DNA of 64,000 nucleotides from Collinsella sp. (GTDB lineage Bacteria > Actinomycetota > Coriobacteriia > Coriobacteriales > Coriobacteriaceae), in assembly GCA_019419545.1 (NCBI GenBank), contig DXZT01000038.1, positions 13,492 to 77,491 on the forward strand, read 5' to 3'. Shown in pieces: positions 33,534-42,692 of this stretch (position 1 is the first letter of the stretch; each line of letters starts with the position of its first letter). The notes under the pieces were generated by a model. The model was not told the DNA's origin and ran no database searches. It saw only the letters and a list, made by a program, of their open reading frames with translations. The translations under genes and the position numbers were made by a program.

Positions 33534-34569
33534 TTCCGCCGACCTCGCATCGTGCGAGTCTGCAGATATTCAGCGACGCATCCTCGAGCTCATCGAGGGT
33601 GCGTCCTCCATTGCGATTTCGGGACATACGTCTCCCGATGGTGACGCCCTGGGCTCCGTGCTGGGTCTGGGCTTATCGCTTATTAAGTTTTTCCCCAACA
33701 AGGACATTGCCCTGCTGCTGGCAGACGATGACCCGGTTCCGCGCATCTACCGCTTTATGGAGGGCGCCGACCGTCTGGTGCCGGCATCTGCGTATACCGG
33801 CAATCCGGATCTGTTCATCTCGGTGGACGTGCCGGTCGTCGAGCGTCTGAACAACTCCGCCGAGGTGCTCCGCCGCTCGTCGCATGTGGTGTGCTTCGAT
33901 CACCATCCGGCGCGCGAGGAATTTGCCGAGCTGAGCCTGAGGTGCGTCGGCGCCGCGGCCTGCGCCATGATCATCGACCGCTTTTTGGACAATTGCGGCA
34001 TTGTGGCTCGCAACGGTGTCGCGACCTGCCTGCTGTGCGGCCTGGTGACCGATACCGGTCGTTTTCAGTACCAAAACGCCGATGCTGCTGCGTTCCATGC
34101 CGCCTCGCGCCTGGTCGCGCACGGTGCCGATCCGGCGCGCGTCGCGCTCGAGGTCTACCAGAGCATGCGCGTAGAGTTCTTGCATCTCAAGTCCATCGTT
34201 ATGGGTCGTATCAAGACCGTGGCGCACGGTCGCGTGGCATATAGTTATGCGTACCAGAGCGACCTCGAGGCCTGCGGCGTCACTTCGGATGAGTGCGACG
34301 GTCTGGTCGATGTGGTGCGTTCAGTGATGGGCGTTGAGGTCTGCCTGTTCCTAAAGGGCATCGAGGGCGATACCAAGGTGCGCGGCAACCTGCGCTCCAA
34401 GGGTGACCTCGATGTGTCCGAGATCGCTGCCAACTTTGGCGGTGGCGGGCATCATGCCGCCGCCGGCTTTTCCAACAACGGAACGATTCGCGAGACGCTC
34501 GCCGTGGCACTTCCCATGCTGGCCGAGCTGGTGGGGGAGGATCCCGCTTCGGTGACCGTCGAGCTCTAA
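33526..34569 (+). CDS. nrnA: DHH-family oligoribonuclease / pAp phosphatase
   Basis: Degrades short RNA oligonucleotides and 3'-phosphoadenosine 5'-phosphate with manganese. 347 residues, normal for NrnA. Metal-binding motifs are SGHTSPDGDALGS, SVDVPVVER, the DHH motif in CFDHHPAR, and VTDTGRF; the DHHA1 domain ends with FGGGGHHAAAGF. ATG 33526 is fixed by AGGAGG upstream inside rbfA. The arrangement rbfA-nrnA-truB-ribF is common in Gram-positive bacteria. Confidence 0.92.
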   Translation: MSNSADLASCESADIQRRILELIEGASSIAISGHTSPDGDALGSVLGLGLSLIKFFPNKDIALLLADDDPVPRIYRFMEGADRLVPASAYTGNPDLFISVDVPVVERLNNSAEVLRRSSHVVCFDHHPAREEFAELSLRCVGAAACAMIIDRFLDNCGIVARNGVATCLLCGLVTDTGRFQYQNADAAAFHAASRLVAHGADPARVALEVYQSMRVEFLHLKSIVMGRIKTVAHGRVAYSYAYQSDLEACGVTSDECDGLVDVVRSVMGVEVCLFLKGIEGDTKVRGNLRSKGDLDVSEIAANFGGGGHHAAAGFSNNGTIRETLAVALPMLAELVGEDPASVTVEL

Positions 34570-34584
34570 CTTTTTGGATGGTAC

Positions 34585-35517
34585 ATGGCTCGTCGTACGC
34601 CTTCTCAATTGAATATGCTGCTCGCCGTCGATAAGCCGGTGGGCTGCACGTCCCACGACGTGGTATCGCAGTGCCGACGCGCTCTCCATGAGCGACGCGT
34701 CGGCCATGCCGGTACGCTCGACCCCATGGCCTCGGGTGTCATGGTGGTGGGCGTGGGCCAGGCGACCCGTCTGCTGGGCATGCTAACTCTCGATACCAAA
34801 AGTTATGTCGCCGACATTTCGTTTGGCGTCGAGACCAACACCGATGACGCGGAGGGCGAGGCCGTTCGCACGGTGCCCGTTGCCCCCGAGCTGCACGATC
34901 TCGCTTACGCCCGTGAGCAGCTGGCCGCTATGCTTGGCCCGCAGTTGCAGGTGCCGCCAGCCTTTTCGGCCATCTCGGTCAATGGCGTTCGCGCCTATAA
35001 GAGTGCTCGCGAGGGCAATGCGGTTGAGTTGCCCCCGCGCCCCGTCGAGGTCTATGCCGCCGACCTGATCGCCGTGGGCGGCGAGGGCGATACGTGCGTC
35101 TGGACCGTGGCGTTTTCGGTAAGCAAAGGCACCTACATTCGCGCGCTCGCTCGCGATCTGGGTCGTGCCTGCGATAGCGCTGCACATATTTCCGCGCTGC
35201 GCCGTACGGCCTCCGGCGTGGTTTCCATTGGCGCCTGTCATGCGGTAGAGGAGCTCTCTGCCGAGACCGCTGCCGGTTTCGCTCTGGATCCCATCGCCGC
35301 CCTAGGTGCCACGCGTGTCGATTTGCCGGGTAATCTTGCAGACGACCTGCTTTGTGGCCGCCGCGTTCCCGTTGAACGCGCGCTTGCGGACTTCGATACG
35401 GCGAAGGCGCCGTTCGCGCTCGTGCTCGATGGGGGATTGAAGGCGCTTGCTCGTATCGAGGGCGGCCGCTTTGTTATGGAGCACGTCTTTCCGCAGGCGA
35501 TCGGCGGTGTTCGATGA
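34585..35517 (+). CDS. truB: tRNA pseudouridine-55 synthase
   Basis: Makes pseudouridine 55 in the T-loop of tRNAs. 310 residues. The N-terminal LLAVDKPVGCTSHDVV and RVGHAGTLDPMASGVM contain the catalytic Asp of the GTLDP motif. YVADISFGVETNTDD and VPPAFSAISVNGVRAY follow, and KGTYIRALARDLG is the family's third signature. A divergent PUA-like C-terminal part completes the protein. The ribosome site is weak (GGATGG). Its stop overlaps the ribF start (ATGATG). Confidence 0.94.
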   Translation: MARRTPSQLNMLLAVDKPVGCTSHDVVSQCRRALHERRVGHAGTLDPMASGVMVVGVGQATRLLGMLTLDTKSYVADISFGVETNTDDAEGEAVRTVPVAPELHDLAYAREQLAAMLGPQLQVPPAFSAISVNGVRAYKSAREGNAVELPPRPVEVYAADLIAVGGEGDTCVWTVAFSVSKGTYIRALARDLGRACDSAAHISALRRTASGVVSIGACHAVEELSAETAAGFALDPIAALGATRVDLPGNLADDLLCGRRVPVERALADFDTAKAPFALVLDGGLKALARIEGGRFVMEHVFPQAIGGVR

Positions 35518-36521
35518 TGCTGACGCCCCACGAGCTCGCGCGTATCTTTTTCGCGGGTGAGTTGGATGAGGCCCGTATCGTTTCTGCCGATGCTTTTGAT
35601 GGGCGCGAGTTCTTGGGTGCCGCGTCGATCGCTATTGGCGTGTTTGATGGCGTGCATCGTGGGCACCAAGAGCTGATCGAAGCGGTTATTCGCGATGCAC
35701 ATGATCACGGCAGCAAAGCGGTCGTGGTCACCTTCGATCCTGATCCGGACGTCGTGGTGAGTCCGTTGCCCGCCCAAAAATTGATGACGACGGCCGACCG
35801 CCTGCATGCCCTGGCTCAAACCGGGGTCGATGCGGTGGTGGCCGTTCCCTTTACGCCCGCCGTGGCGGCACTCGACCATGTCGGGTTTCTTGCGCTGTTG
35901 TCGCGCGTTGTCGATATTCGCTCCATTCGTGTAGGCAGTGACTTTAGGCTCGGCCGCGGCGGCGCTTCGGGCGTTGCCGAGATGCGTGCCTGGGGCACCG
36001 GGCGTGGGGTTGACGTTTACGGTCACGACCTGCTCTGCGTTAACGGGCAGTCCATCTGCGCCACGCGTATCCGCCATGAGCTGGGTCAGGGTCATGTGGA
36101 GCTGGCCGCAGAGCTTCTCGGCCGTCCCTATATGCTGCGCGGCGTTGTGGCGGCTGGCCGTCACGAGGGCTCCGACATGGGCTTTCCCACGGCAAACATC
36201 CAGGTGCCCGACGGCATCCAAGTGCCTGCCGATGGCGTCTATGAGGGTCTGGTGCTGGTCGACGATACCGTATGGCCTGCTGCCGTTAACGTCGGCCTGC
36301 CGCCGACCTATGCCGATGATGCCGCCTCGGCGCATCTCGAGGCCAACTTGATCGGCTATGCGGGCGACCTGTATGGCGCCTCGGTGTCGCTGGCGTTTAC
36401 GCGCTGGCTGCGTCCGTCTCGCGTGTTCGATTCCCTGGACGAGTTGATCGCGACCGTCGAGGGTAATATCGACGATATCCGTCATAACTTGGGTGAGCAG
36501 GGGGTGAGTATCCGTGATTAG
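35514..36521 (+). CDS. ribF: Bifunctional riboflavin kinase / FAD synthetase
   Basis: Phosphorylates riboflavin to FMN and adenylates it to FAD. 335 residues. The nucleotidyltransferase half has AIGVFDGVHRGHQELI with the (H/T)xGH-type site, FDPDPDVVVSPLPA and, later, LCVNGQSICATRIRHEL. The kinase half contains RGVVAAGRHEGSDMGFPTANI and DGVYEGLVLV. ATG 35514 overlaps truB by four bases, and the stop overlaps the dnaG start by eight. Only one copy of each domain is present, as usual. Confidence 0.94.
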   Translation: MMLTPHELARIFFAGELDEARIVSADAFDGREFLGAASIAIGVFDGVHRGHQELIEAVIRDAHDHGSKAVVVTFDPDPDVVVSPLPAQKLMTTADRLHALAQTGVDAVVAVPFTPAVAALDHVGFLALLSRVVDIRSIRVGSDFRLGRGGASGVAEMRAWGTGRGVDVYGHDLLCVNGQSICATRIRHELGQGHVELAAELLGRPYMLRGVVAAGRHEGSDMGFPTANIQVPDGIQVPADGVYEGLVLVDDTVWPAAVNVGLPPTYADDAASAHLEANLIGYAGDLYGASVSLAFTRWLRPSRVFDSLDELIATVEGNIDDIRHNLGEQGVSIRD

Positions 36522-38643
36522 CGATGAGGAAAAAGATCAGGTACGCGCGGCGTCGGACCTGGTTGCCATCGTGCAGGAAACGGTTGAGCTCAAGCCCCGC
36601 GGCCATGAGTTTTGGGGCTGCTGCCCGTTTCATGGCGAAAAGACCCCATCGTTTCACATTATCCCTGCTACGCAGGTGTGGCACTGCTTTGGCTGCGGCG
36701 AGGGCGGCGACGTCTTTACCTATATCATGAAGCGCGAGAACCTGAGTTTTCCCGAGTCGATCCGCTATTTGGCCGACCGTGCGGGCATTGAACTGCACGA
36801 TACCGGTGCGCAGCGCGATCGAGGCACCAAGCGTGCCCGCATCTATGACCTGTGCGCTGAGACGGCTCAGTTCTACCACACCATGCTTATGCGCGGTAAG
36901 GACAGCCGTCCGCGCGAGTACTTTGCCAGTCGTGGCATGGGCGGAGATGTCTGTCGCCGCTACTGCCTGGGCTTTGCGCCGGGTCGCAACGCGCTGGTGT
37001 CGCATCTGTCGCAGGCGGGCTTTACCCCGCAGGAGATGATTGACGCCAACGTGGCCGTGAGCCGTGGGCGCGGGCAGCTCGCGGACCGTTTTTACGACCG
37101 CGTGATGTTTCCCATCTTTGATGAGCAGGGTCACAATATCGCCTTTGGCGGGCGCATCATGGGCGATGGTCAGCCTAAGTACCTCAACACCGCCGAGACG
37201 AGCGTGTTTCATAAAAAACGAAACCTCTATGGCTTTAACTGGGCCAAGGAGTTTATCGTCGCGCAGGATACCGCCATCGTGGTGGAGGGCTATACCGACT
37301 GCATCGCCTGCTGGGAGGCAGGGATCAAAAACGTCGTCGCCACGCTGGGCACTGCGCTGACGGAACATCACGTAAAGACGCTTACCCGCTTTGCCAAGCG
37401 CATTGTCTATATGTTTGACGGCGACGCCGCCGGTCAAAAGGCTGCTCGCCGCGCGATTCAGTTTATCGAGCAGGATTCGATGGACCTGCGCTGCGTGGTG
37501 CTGCCCGACGGTAACGACCCCATGGAGTTCATCACGGCGCATGGCGGTCAGGAGCTTCAGGCGCGCATTGACGCGGCCGAGCCCCTCATGGACTTTGTCT
37601 ACCGTTCGCTGCAGGAGTCGAGCGACATTACCACACCGGGCGGTCGTGCCAAGGCGCTCGAGGATGCGCTGACGCTCATCTATCCGCTGCGTGACAGCTA
37701 TATGATCGACACGTACTTTATCCAGATTGCCGACCTGTTGGGTTTGGACCTGGAGACCGTGCGCGCGAGTTCGGGCCGCGTGTTTCGCGATGTCGCCAAG
37801 CGTGAGGATGCCGAGCGCCGGCGTGAGCAGAACTACGAGCGTCAACGCGCGCAAGCTGAGCGCGCGGGCGGTTCGCAGGGACGAAGCTCGGGCGGCGGTG
37901 CGGCTGGTGCGCGCAGTGCCGGTCGCGGTGCCTGGGCCGCGGGTGCGACGCCGCCGGTGTCCGCACCGGTCGAGGAGGACCCGTACGACTACGTTCCGCT
38001 TGATGCCTATGGGGCCGCACCGGTGGAGGTCGACGAGGATCTGCCGCCAATCGATGTGCCGGCGGGGATGGAAAGCGCTGCGCCCGTTGCCGATAGCTCA
38101 AGCGCGGCGGCAGCTCCGTCGATGCCGATCGTTTTGACCGATCTGGAGCGGAAATCCCTGGCGGGGGAGCGCGAACTGCTGACCATGCTCACGAGCTATC
38201 CCGATTTGTTCCGCACCTATGCCGATCGCATTTGTTCTATCGAGTGGGTCGACCCGCGTCACGAGTCCATTGCGTGGGCCGTGCTGGCGACGCCGCCGGG
38301 AACCGATCCTGCGGCATGCATGGATGCGGCGCGCGCGGTGTGTCCCGAGGCGGCGTCGCTTGTCAGCGCCGGACGCATCTCGGCAACGAGTAAGCACCCG
38401 ACCGAGACGAACATCGTCTTTATGCTCGATACGCTCGAGCTCTACACCATCAAACGTCGCATGCGAGCCGCGCAGGCCAAGTTGCGTCAGGACCGTTCTC
38501 TCGACGATGAGGCCCGTCGCGTGCTGACGATGCAGGCGGTACAAGATTCACAGCGCCAGCGCGAGCTCCAAAAGTCGATTGGTGGCGTGGCCGACCCGTT
38601 CCGTTTGATCGGTTTGGAGACCGCAGGTACCGATCAGGCCTAG
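36514..38643 (+). CDS. dnaG: DNA primase
   Basis: Synthesises RNA primers for replication. 709 residues, longer than most because of a linker. The zinc-binding domain is at the start (GCCPFHGEKTPSFHI ... HCFGCGEGGDV). The RNA polymerase domain includes VFHKKRNLYGFNWAKEFI, the TOPRIM Glu in VVEGYTD, LGTALTEHHVK and MFDGDAAGQKAARR. Between about 450 and 560 lies a Ser/Gly/Ala/Asp-rich linker, then the helicase-binding C-terminal domain (LAGERELLTMLTSYPDLF). The start is GTG 36514. It overlaps ribF and is followed 110 bases later by rpoD, the classical macromolecular-synthesis pairing. Confidence 0.94.
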   Translation: MISDEEKDQVRAASDLVAIVQETVELKPRGHEFWGCCPFHGEKTPSFHIIPATQVWHCFGCGEGGDVFTYIMKRENLSFPESIRYLADRAGIELHDTGAQRDRGTKRARIYDLCAETAQFYHTMLMRGKDSRPREYFASRGMGGDVCRRYCLGFAPGRNALVSHLSQAGFTPQEMIDANVAVSRGRGQLADRFYDRVMFPIFDEQGHNIAFGGRIMGDGQPKYLNTAETSVFHKKRNLYGFNWAKEFIVAQDTAIVVEGYTDCIACWEAGIKNVVATLGTALTEHHVKTLTRFAKRIVYMFDGDAAGQKAARRAIQFIEQDSMDLRCVVLPDGNDPMEFITAHGGQELQARIDAAEPLMDFVYRSLQESSDITTPGGRAKALEDALTLIYPLRDSYMIDTYFIQIADLLGLDLETVRASSGRVFRDVAKREDAERRREQNYERQRAQAERAGGSQGRSSGGGAAGARSAGRGAWAAGATPPVSAPVEEDPYDYVPLDAYGAAPVEVDEDLPPIDVPAGMESAAPVADSSSAAAAPSMPIVLTDLERKSLAGERELLTMLTSYPDLFRTYADRICSIEWVDPRHESIAWAVLATPPGTDPAACMDAARAVCPEAASLVSAGRISATSKHPTETNIVFMLDTLELYTIKRRMRAAQAKLRQDRSLDDEARRVLTMQAVQDSQRQRELQKSIGGVADPFRLIGLETAGTDQA

Positions 38644-38753
38644 ATGTTGTGGTCAACCAGCGTATTCTCGCCTATATCCTGTCTTTATTTTGGGTATAGA
38701 CGTTCATGTGTGTGCTAAAGTATTGAGTCCTGTGGACTACGAAGGGAGAATCT

Positions 38754-40094
38754 GTGCCAAAAAAGACTGAGAGCACGGGTACTGGGCTGGAATCCTACGT
38801 TGCAAAGCTCATGGGCAACGGCTCAAACAGGACTTCGGTAACCGAGGACGAGATTCAGGTCGCCCTGAAGGATATCGATGTTTCTGATGAGCAGCTCAAC
38901 GCGGTGTATTCCGCGCTGCGCAACAGCGGCATCCAGATTATCTCCGCGAGCGGAAACGACGACGCCCCGATGGCCGTCGACGATGACGATAACGATACCG
39001 ACGATTTCGACGATGACGAGCACGATTCCGGCTCGCTTGACGATCACGAGCTTAAGATGGCCCGCCAGGCCGATGCCGAGATGGGCTCTTCCAAGAGCAA
39101 GAAGAAGCGTACCGTGCGCACGTCTCGTTCGCGTTCGCGCGTGCGCGGCATCGATGCCTCCACGGTGATGCTGACCGGCGACCCGGTTCGTATGTACCTC
39201 AAGGAGATCGGTAAGGTCGACCTGCTGACCGCATCTGAAGAGGTCGATCTGGCCATGAAGATTGAGGCCGGTCTCGAGGCTACCGAGAAGCTCGAGGCTG
39301 CCGATGCAGGCGAGATCGAGCTCACCCGCGCCGAGATGCGTCGTCTTACGCGTATCGAGAACGTTGGTCTTGAGGCCAAGCAGGCGCTCATCAGCGCAAA
39401 CCTCCGTCTGGTCGTCTCCATCGCCAAGCGCTATGTCGGCCGTGGCATGCTGTTCCTGGATCTGATCCAGGAGGGCAACCTCGGTCTGATCCGCGCCGTC
39501 GAGAAGTTCGACTACCAGAAGGGCTTCAAGTTCTCCACGTACGCCACGTGGTGGATCCGTCAGGCCATTACGCGCGCCATTGCCGACCAGGCCCGTACCA
39601 TCCGTATTCCCGTGCACATGGTCGAGACCATCAACAAGCTCGTCCGCGTGCAGCGCCAGCTCCTCCAGGACCTGGGTCGCGACCCGACCCCTGAGGAGAT
39701 CGGTGCCGAGATGGACATGAGTGCCGACCGCGTCCGCGAGATCCAGAAGATTTCGCAGGAGCCCGTGTCGCTCGAGACCCCGATCGGCGAGGAAGAGGAT
39801 TCCCAGCTCGGCGACTTCATCGAGGACTCCCAGGCCATCGTTCCGCCCGATGCCGCCAGTTTCTCCATGCTGCAGGAGCAGCTCACCCAGGTGCTCGATT
39901 CGCTTGCCGATCGCGAGCGCAAGGTTATCGAGCTGCGCTTTGGTCTCGTTGACGGACATCCCCGCACGCTCGAGGAAGTCGGTCGCGAGTTTGGCGTCAC
40001 GCGCGAGCGTATCCGCCAGATCGAGTCCAAGACCCTGGCCAAGCTCCGCCACCCGAGCCGCAGCAGCAAGCTGAAGGACTACATCGAGTCATAA
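38754..40094 (+). CDS. rpoD: Primary sigma factor (RpoD/SigA)
   Basis: The housekeeping sigma factor. 446 residues. After a region 1.1-like start and an acidic stretch (DDDDNDTDDFDDDEHD) and basic patch, region 1.2 begins at DPVRMYLKEIGKVDLLT. Region 2 contains LIQEGNLGLIRAVEKFDYQK and GFKFSTYATWWIRQAI. Region 3 follows, and region 4 ends with FGVTRERIRQIESKTLAKL. The GTG start at 38754 has GAAGGGAGAA upstream. It is followed by a strong terminator at 40108. Confidence 0.95.
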   Translation: MPKKTESTGTGLESYVAKLMGNGSNRTSVTEDEIQVALKDIDVSDEQLNAVYSALRNSGIQIISASGNDDAPMAVDDDDNDTDDFDDDEHDSGSLDDHELKMARQADAEMGSSKSKKKRTVRTSRSRSRVRGIDASTVMLTGDPVRMYLKEIGKVDLLTASEEVDLAMKIEAGLEATEKLEAADAGEIELTRAEMRRLTRIENVGLEAKQALISANLRLVVSIAKRYVGRGMLFLDLIQEGNLGLIRAVEKFDYQKGFKFSTYATWWIRQAITRAIADQARTIRIPVHMVETINKLVRVQRQLLQDLGRDPTPEEIGAEMDMSADRVREIQKISQEPVSLETPIGEEEDSQLGDFIEDSQAIVPPDAASFSMLQEQLTQVLDSLADRERKVIELRFGLVDGHPRTLEEVGREFGVTRERIRQIESKTLAKLRHPSRSSKLKDYIES

Positions 40095-40107
40095 CCTCGC
40101 AAGCAAG

Positions 40108-40141
40108 AAGCGCCCTCAAGCACATCCGCTTGGGGGCGCTT
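40108..40141 (+). terminator. rpoD terminator
   Basis: AAGCGCCCTCAAGC (40108-40121) pairs with GCTTGGGGGCGCTT (40128-40141), 14 bp with one G-U, followed by a short T-run. It starts 13 bases after the rpoD stop. Confidence 0.85.
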
Positions 40142-40148
40142 TCATGTG

Positions 40149-40172
40149 GTCATTGGGGACGTCCCCAATGAC
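40149..40172. repeat. 24-base perfect palindrome
   Basis: GTCATTGGGGAC and its exact reverse complement lie back to back with no loop. It sits between the rpoD terminator and tRNA-Asn. A partial copy of the core (CATTGGGGAC) occurs at 1383-1392 upstream of the defence island. A protein-binding site or intergenic repeat is more likely than a terminator, since there is no loop and no T-run. Confidence 0.6.
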
Positions 40173-40258
40173 TAGGTCGGAAAAATTCTTAAAAAAGTTC
40201 TTGCCCTGAGCTGATTCGTCCGTATAATAAACTTCGTTGCTTGAGAGCACGCACCTAT

Positions 40259-40333
40259 TCCTCGGTAGCTCAATGGTAGAGCACGCGGCTGTTAACCGCG
40301 CTGTTGTAGGTTCGAGTCCTACCCGGGGAGCCA
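40259..40333 (+). tRNA. tRNA-Asn (GTT), copy 1
   Basis: A 75-base cloverleaf with the CCA end encoded. The acceptor stem is TCCTCGG/CCGGGGA and the discriminator is G. The anticodon loop CTGTTAA gives GTT, reading asparagine codons. The T loop is TTCGAGT. It is identical to the second copy 35 bases downstream. Confidence 0.97.
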
Positions 40334-40367
40334 GAATTTCTCAGCCCAATCCGCTGGGCTTTTAAAT

Positions 40368-40442
40368 TCCTCGGTAGCTCAATGGTAGAGCACGCGGCTG
40401 TTAACCGCGCTGTTGTAGGTTCGAGTCCTACCCGGGGAGCCA
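40368..40442 (+). tRNA. tRNA-Asn (GTT), copy 2
   Basis: Identical over 75 bases to the first copy, including the encoded CCA. The 34-base spacer between them has a short hairpin (AGCCCA/TGGGCT, 40343-40360) but no promoter, so both probably come from one transcript processed by RNases. A terminator follows at once. Confidence 0.97.
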
Positions 40443-40448
40443 GGTTGT

Positions 40449-40478
40449 AAAACCCGTCGCTTATGCGGCGGGTTTTTT
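40449..40478 (+). terminator. Terminator after the tRNA-Asn pair
   Basis: AAAACCCGTCGC (40449-40460) pairs with GCGGCGGGTTTT (40465-40476) across a four-base loop, ending in TTTTTT. Confidence 0.88.
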
Positions 40479-40636
40479 CATGCCGCGACCACTTGACTCG
40501 AACGTTGCCATATCAACATTTCGTGTCGAGGATGTAATCCCGCGACCCATCACCTCAACATGGCGCGGTCGTTGTAGAATATTGCAATGATTGCTCCCAC
40601 GACATGGTGCCGTGAGCACCAGATAAGGAGATTCTT

Positions 40637-40993
40637 GTGTCTGAGACCATCAACGGCAGCCTGAGCGTCTCGAACGACGTTATTGCCGATATTGCCGGTT
40701 ATGCCGCGATGACGTGCTATGGCGTCGTCGGTATGGCTGAGCAGCTCCAGGGCGCCGAGAGCGTGCGCCTGCTTGCCGGTCAGCGCCTCCGCAAGGGCGT
40801 GCTTGTCTCCGCCGACGAGAACGGCCTTACGGTCGATCTTCACGTCGTGCTCGAGAACGGCGTCAACATGAAGTCCGTCTGCCACAATCTTTCGAGCTCC
40901 GTTGCCTTCACCCTGCAGGAGATCGCCCAGATCGATCCCGCCAGCCTTAAGATCGGCATTCACATCGACGCGCTCAAGAGCCGTCTGAACTAG
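40637..40993 (+). CDS. Asp23/Gls24 family envelope protein
   Basis: A 118-residue Asp23/Gls24 protein. The ISNDVIADIAGYAAMTCYGVVG-type N-terminal helix and the strand NGLTVDLHVVLENGVNMKSV are the family signatures; ALKIGIHIDAL-like sequence closes the domain. Members act at the cell envelope or as accessory factors of fatty-acid/DAK-type kinases. That fits the next gene, which starts 27 bases downstream. GTG 40637 has AAGGAG upstream. Confidence 0.9.
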   Translation: MSETINGSLSVSNDVIADIAGYAAMTCYGVVGMAEQLQGAESVRLLAGQRLRKGVLVSADENGLTVDLHVVLENGVNMKSVCHNLSSSVAFTLQEIAQIDPASLKIGIHIDALKSRLN

Positions 40994-41020
40994 CATCCGA
41001 AAACGGAGATTCAAATACCC

Positions 41021-42682
41021 ATGATTGCAAAGACCATTCGCACCTGTTTTCCGATCGCTGCGGCTGCCGTTTCCGACAAGGCCGAGGAGATCAACAAGCT
41101 CAACGTCTTCCCCGTACCCGACGGCGACACCGGCACCAACATGTCGCTCACGCTCGCCTCGGTGACCAAGGAGCTCTCCGCCCTTCCTGCCGACGCCGAC
41201 ATGGAGGCCATCGCCGGCGCCATCACCCATGGCTCCCTGATGGGCGCCCGCGGCAACTCCGGCGTCATCACCTCGCAGATTCTGCGCGGCGTGGCCGAGG
41301 GTCTCGTCTCCGCCGATGAGCCTATCACGTCCGCCAACATCGCCTTCGCCTTCCGCCGCGCCGTCAAGGTCGCCTTCCAGGCCGTCCGCAAGCCCATCGA
41401 GGGCACGATTCTCACGGTCCTGCGAGATGTTTCGACCAAGGCCGACGAGTGCGAAAAGAAGAAGTTCTCGGCCGAGGACGCGCTCGATGCCATCGTCGTC
41501 GAGGCCTATCAGTCCGTCGCCCGCACGCCCGACCTGCTGCCCGTTCTGAAGGAGAACGGCGTGGTCGACTCCGGCGCTTTTGGCTTTGCCATCTTCTTGG
41601 AGAACTTTGTCGCCGCCGCGCTTGGCCGCAGCACCGTTGTCGAGGATTTCTCCGCCACGTTTGATTCCGCTGGCTCTGCCCGCGACGCGGCCCTCGGTCG
41701 CGTTGAGATCGAGGCCAACGACGACTGGGAGGGCTCGGAGTTCCGCTACTGCAACGAGTTCCTCTTTAAGGCCGACGCCCCGTTTGACGAGGACGAGTGC
41801 CTTAAGTTCCTGGGCTCCATGGGCGACTGCGAGCTGCTCGTGGGTGCCTACCCCGACTACAAGATCCATGTGCACTCCAACACGCCCAACCTGGTGCTCG
41901 AGCACATGCTGCAGCTTGGCCAGATCTACGAGGTCTTTATCCACAACATGGAGATGGAGGCCCACGACCGTACCGCCAAGATTCATGAGGACCAGGAGAA
42001 GGCCGCCGAGCCCGCCAAGGCGTTGGGCTTTGTCGCCGTTGCCGCCGGTTCGGGCGAGGCCGACATCCTCAAGTCGCTCGGCGTTGACGTGATCGTCTCG
42101 GGTGGCCAGACCATGAACCCCTCGACCGCCGACCTTCTGGGCGCGGTGGACCAGGTCAACGCGACCTCGGTCATCATCCTGCCCAATAACGGCAACATCC
42201 GCATGGCTGCCGAGGCTGCCGCTTCTGCCTGCACCGACAAGAAGGTTGCCGTCGTTCCCACCAAGACCGTCCCGCAGGCGTTCTCCGCGCTGTTCGCGGT
42301 CCTGCCCGATTCCGAGCTCGAGGACGCCGTTGCCGCCATGGTCGACGCCATTAGCGAGGTTCGCGATGGCGAGGTCACCCGTGCCGTGCGCGATTCCAGC
42401 GCCTCCGATGGCTCTCCGATTCACTCCGGTGACGTCATGGGTATCATCGCCGGCTCCATCGACGTGGTCGGCTCCGATGTGAAACAGGTCACGCTCGACT
42501 GCATCAACCGCATGCAGGAGGAAGAGGAGGGCGACGCGCTGACGATTCTGGCCGGTGAGGAACTGTCCGATGAGGCCTTCCAGGAGATCGTTGACGCCAT
42601 CGAGGAGGCTCAGCCCGACCTGGAGATCGACGCCCATCGTGGCGAGCAGCCGCTCTATCCCGTGATCTTTTCGATCGAGTAG
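41021..42682 (+). CDS. DAK2-domain (YloV/FakA-like) kinase
   Basis: A 553-residue protein with an N-terminal DAK/DegV-type kinase domain. Nucleotide/metal motifs include INKLNVFPVPDGDTGTNM and GALMGARGNSG-type sequence near HGSLMGARGNSGVITSQIL. The middle and C-terminal part contain ADILKSLGVDVIVSGGQTM and ITLDCINRM-like segments typical of YloV. In Firmicutes the homologue FakA phosphorylates fatty acids bound to FakB (DegV) proteins so that they enter phospholipid synthesis. It pairs with Asp23 upstream and lies near plsX, which supports a lipid role. No FakB gene is seen here. Confidence 0.88.
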   Translation: MIAKTIRTCFPIAAAAVSDKAEEINKLNVFPVPDGDTGTNMSLTLASVTKELSALPADADMEAIAGAITHGSLMGARGNSGVITSQILRGVAEGLVSADEPITSANIAFAFRRAVKVAFQAVRKPIEGTILTVLRDVSTKADECEKKKFSAEDALDAIVVEAYQSVARTPDLLPVLKENGVVDSGAFGFAIFLENFVAAALGRSTVVEDFSATFDSAGSARDAALGRVEIEANDDWEGSEFRYCNEFLFKADAPFDEDECLKFLGSMGDCELLVGAYPDYKIHVHSNTPNLVLEHMLQLGQIYEVFIHNMEMEAHDRTAKIHEDQEKAAEPAKALGFVAVAAGSGEADILKSLGVDVIVSGGQTMNPSTADLLGAVDQVNATSVIILPNNGNIRMAAEAAASACTDKKVAVVPTKTVPQAFSALFAVLPDSELEDAVAAMVDAISEVRDGEVTRAVRDSSASDGSPIHSGDVMGIIAGSIDVVGSDVKQVTLDCINRMQEEEEGDALTILAGEELSDEAFQEIVDAIEEAQPDLEIDAHRGEQPLYPVIFSIE

Positions 42683-42692
42683 GCATCTGCCC

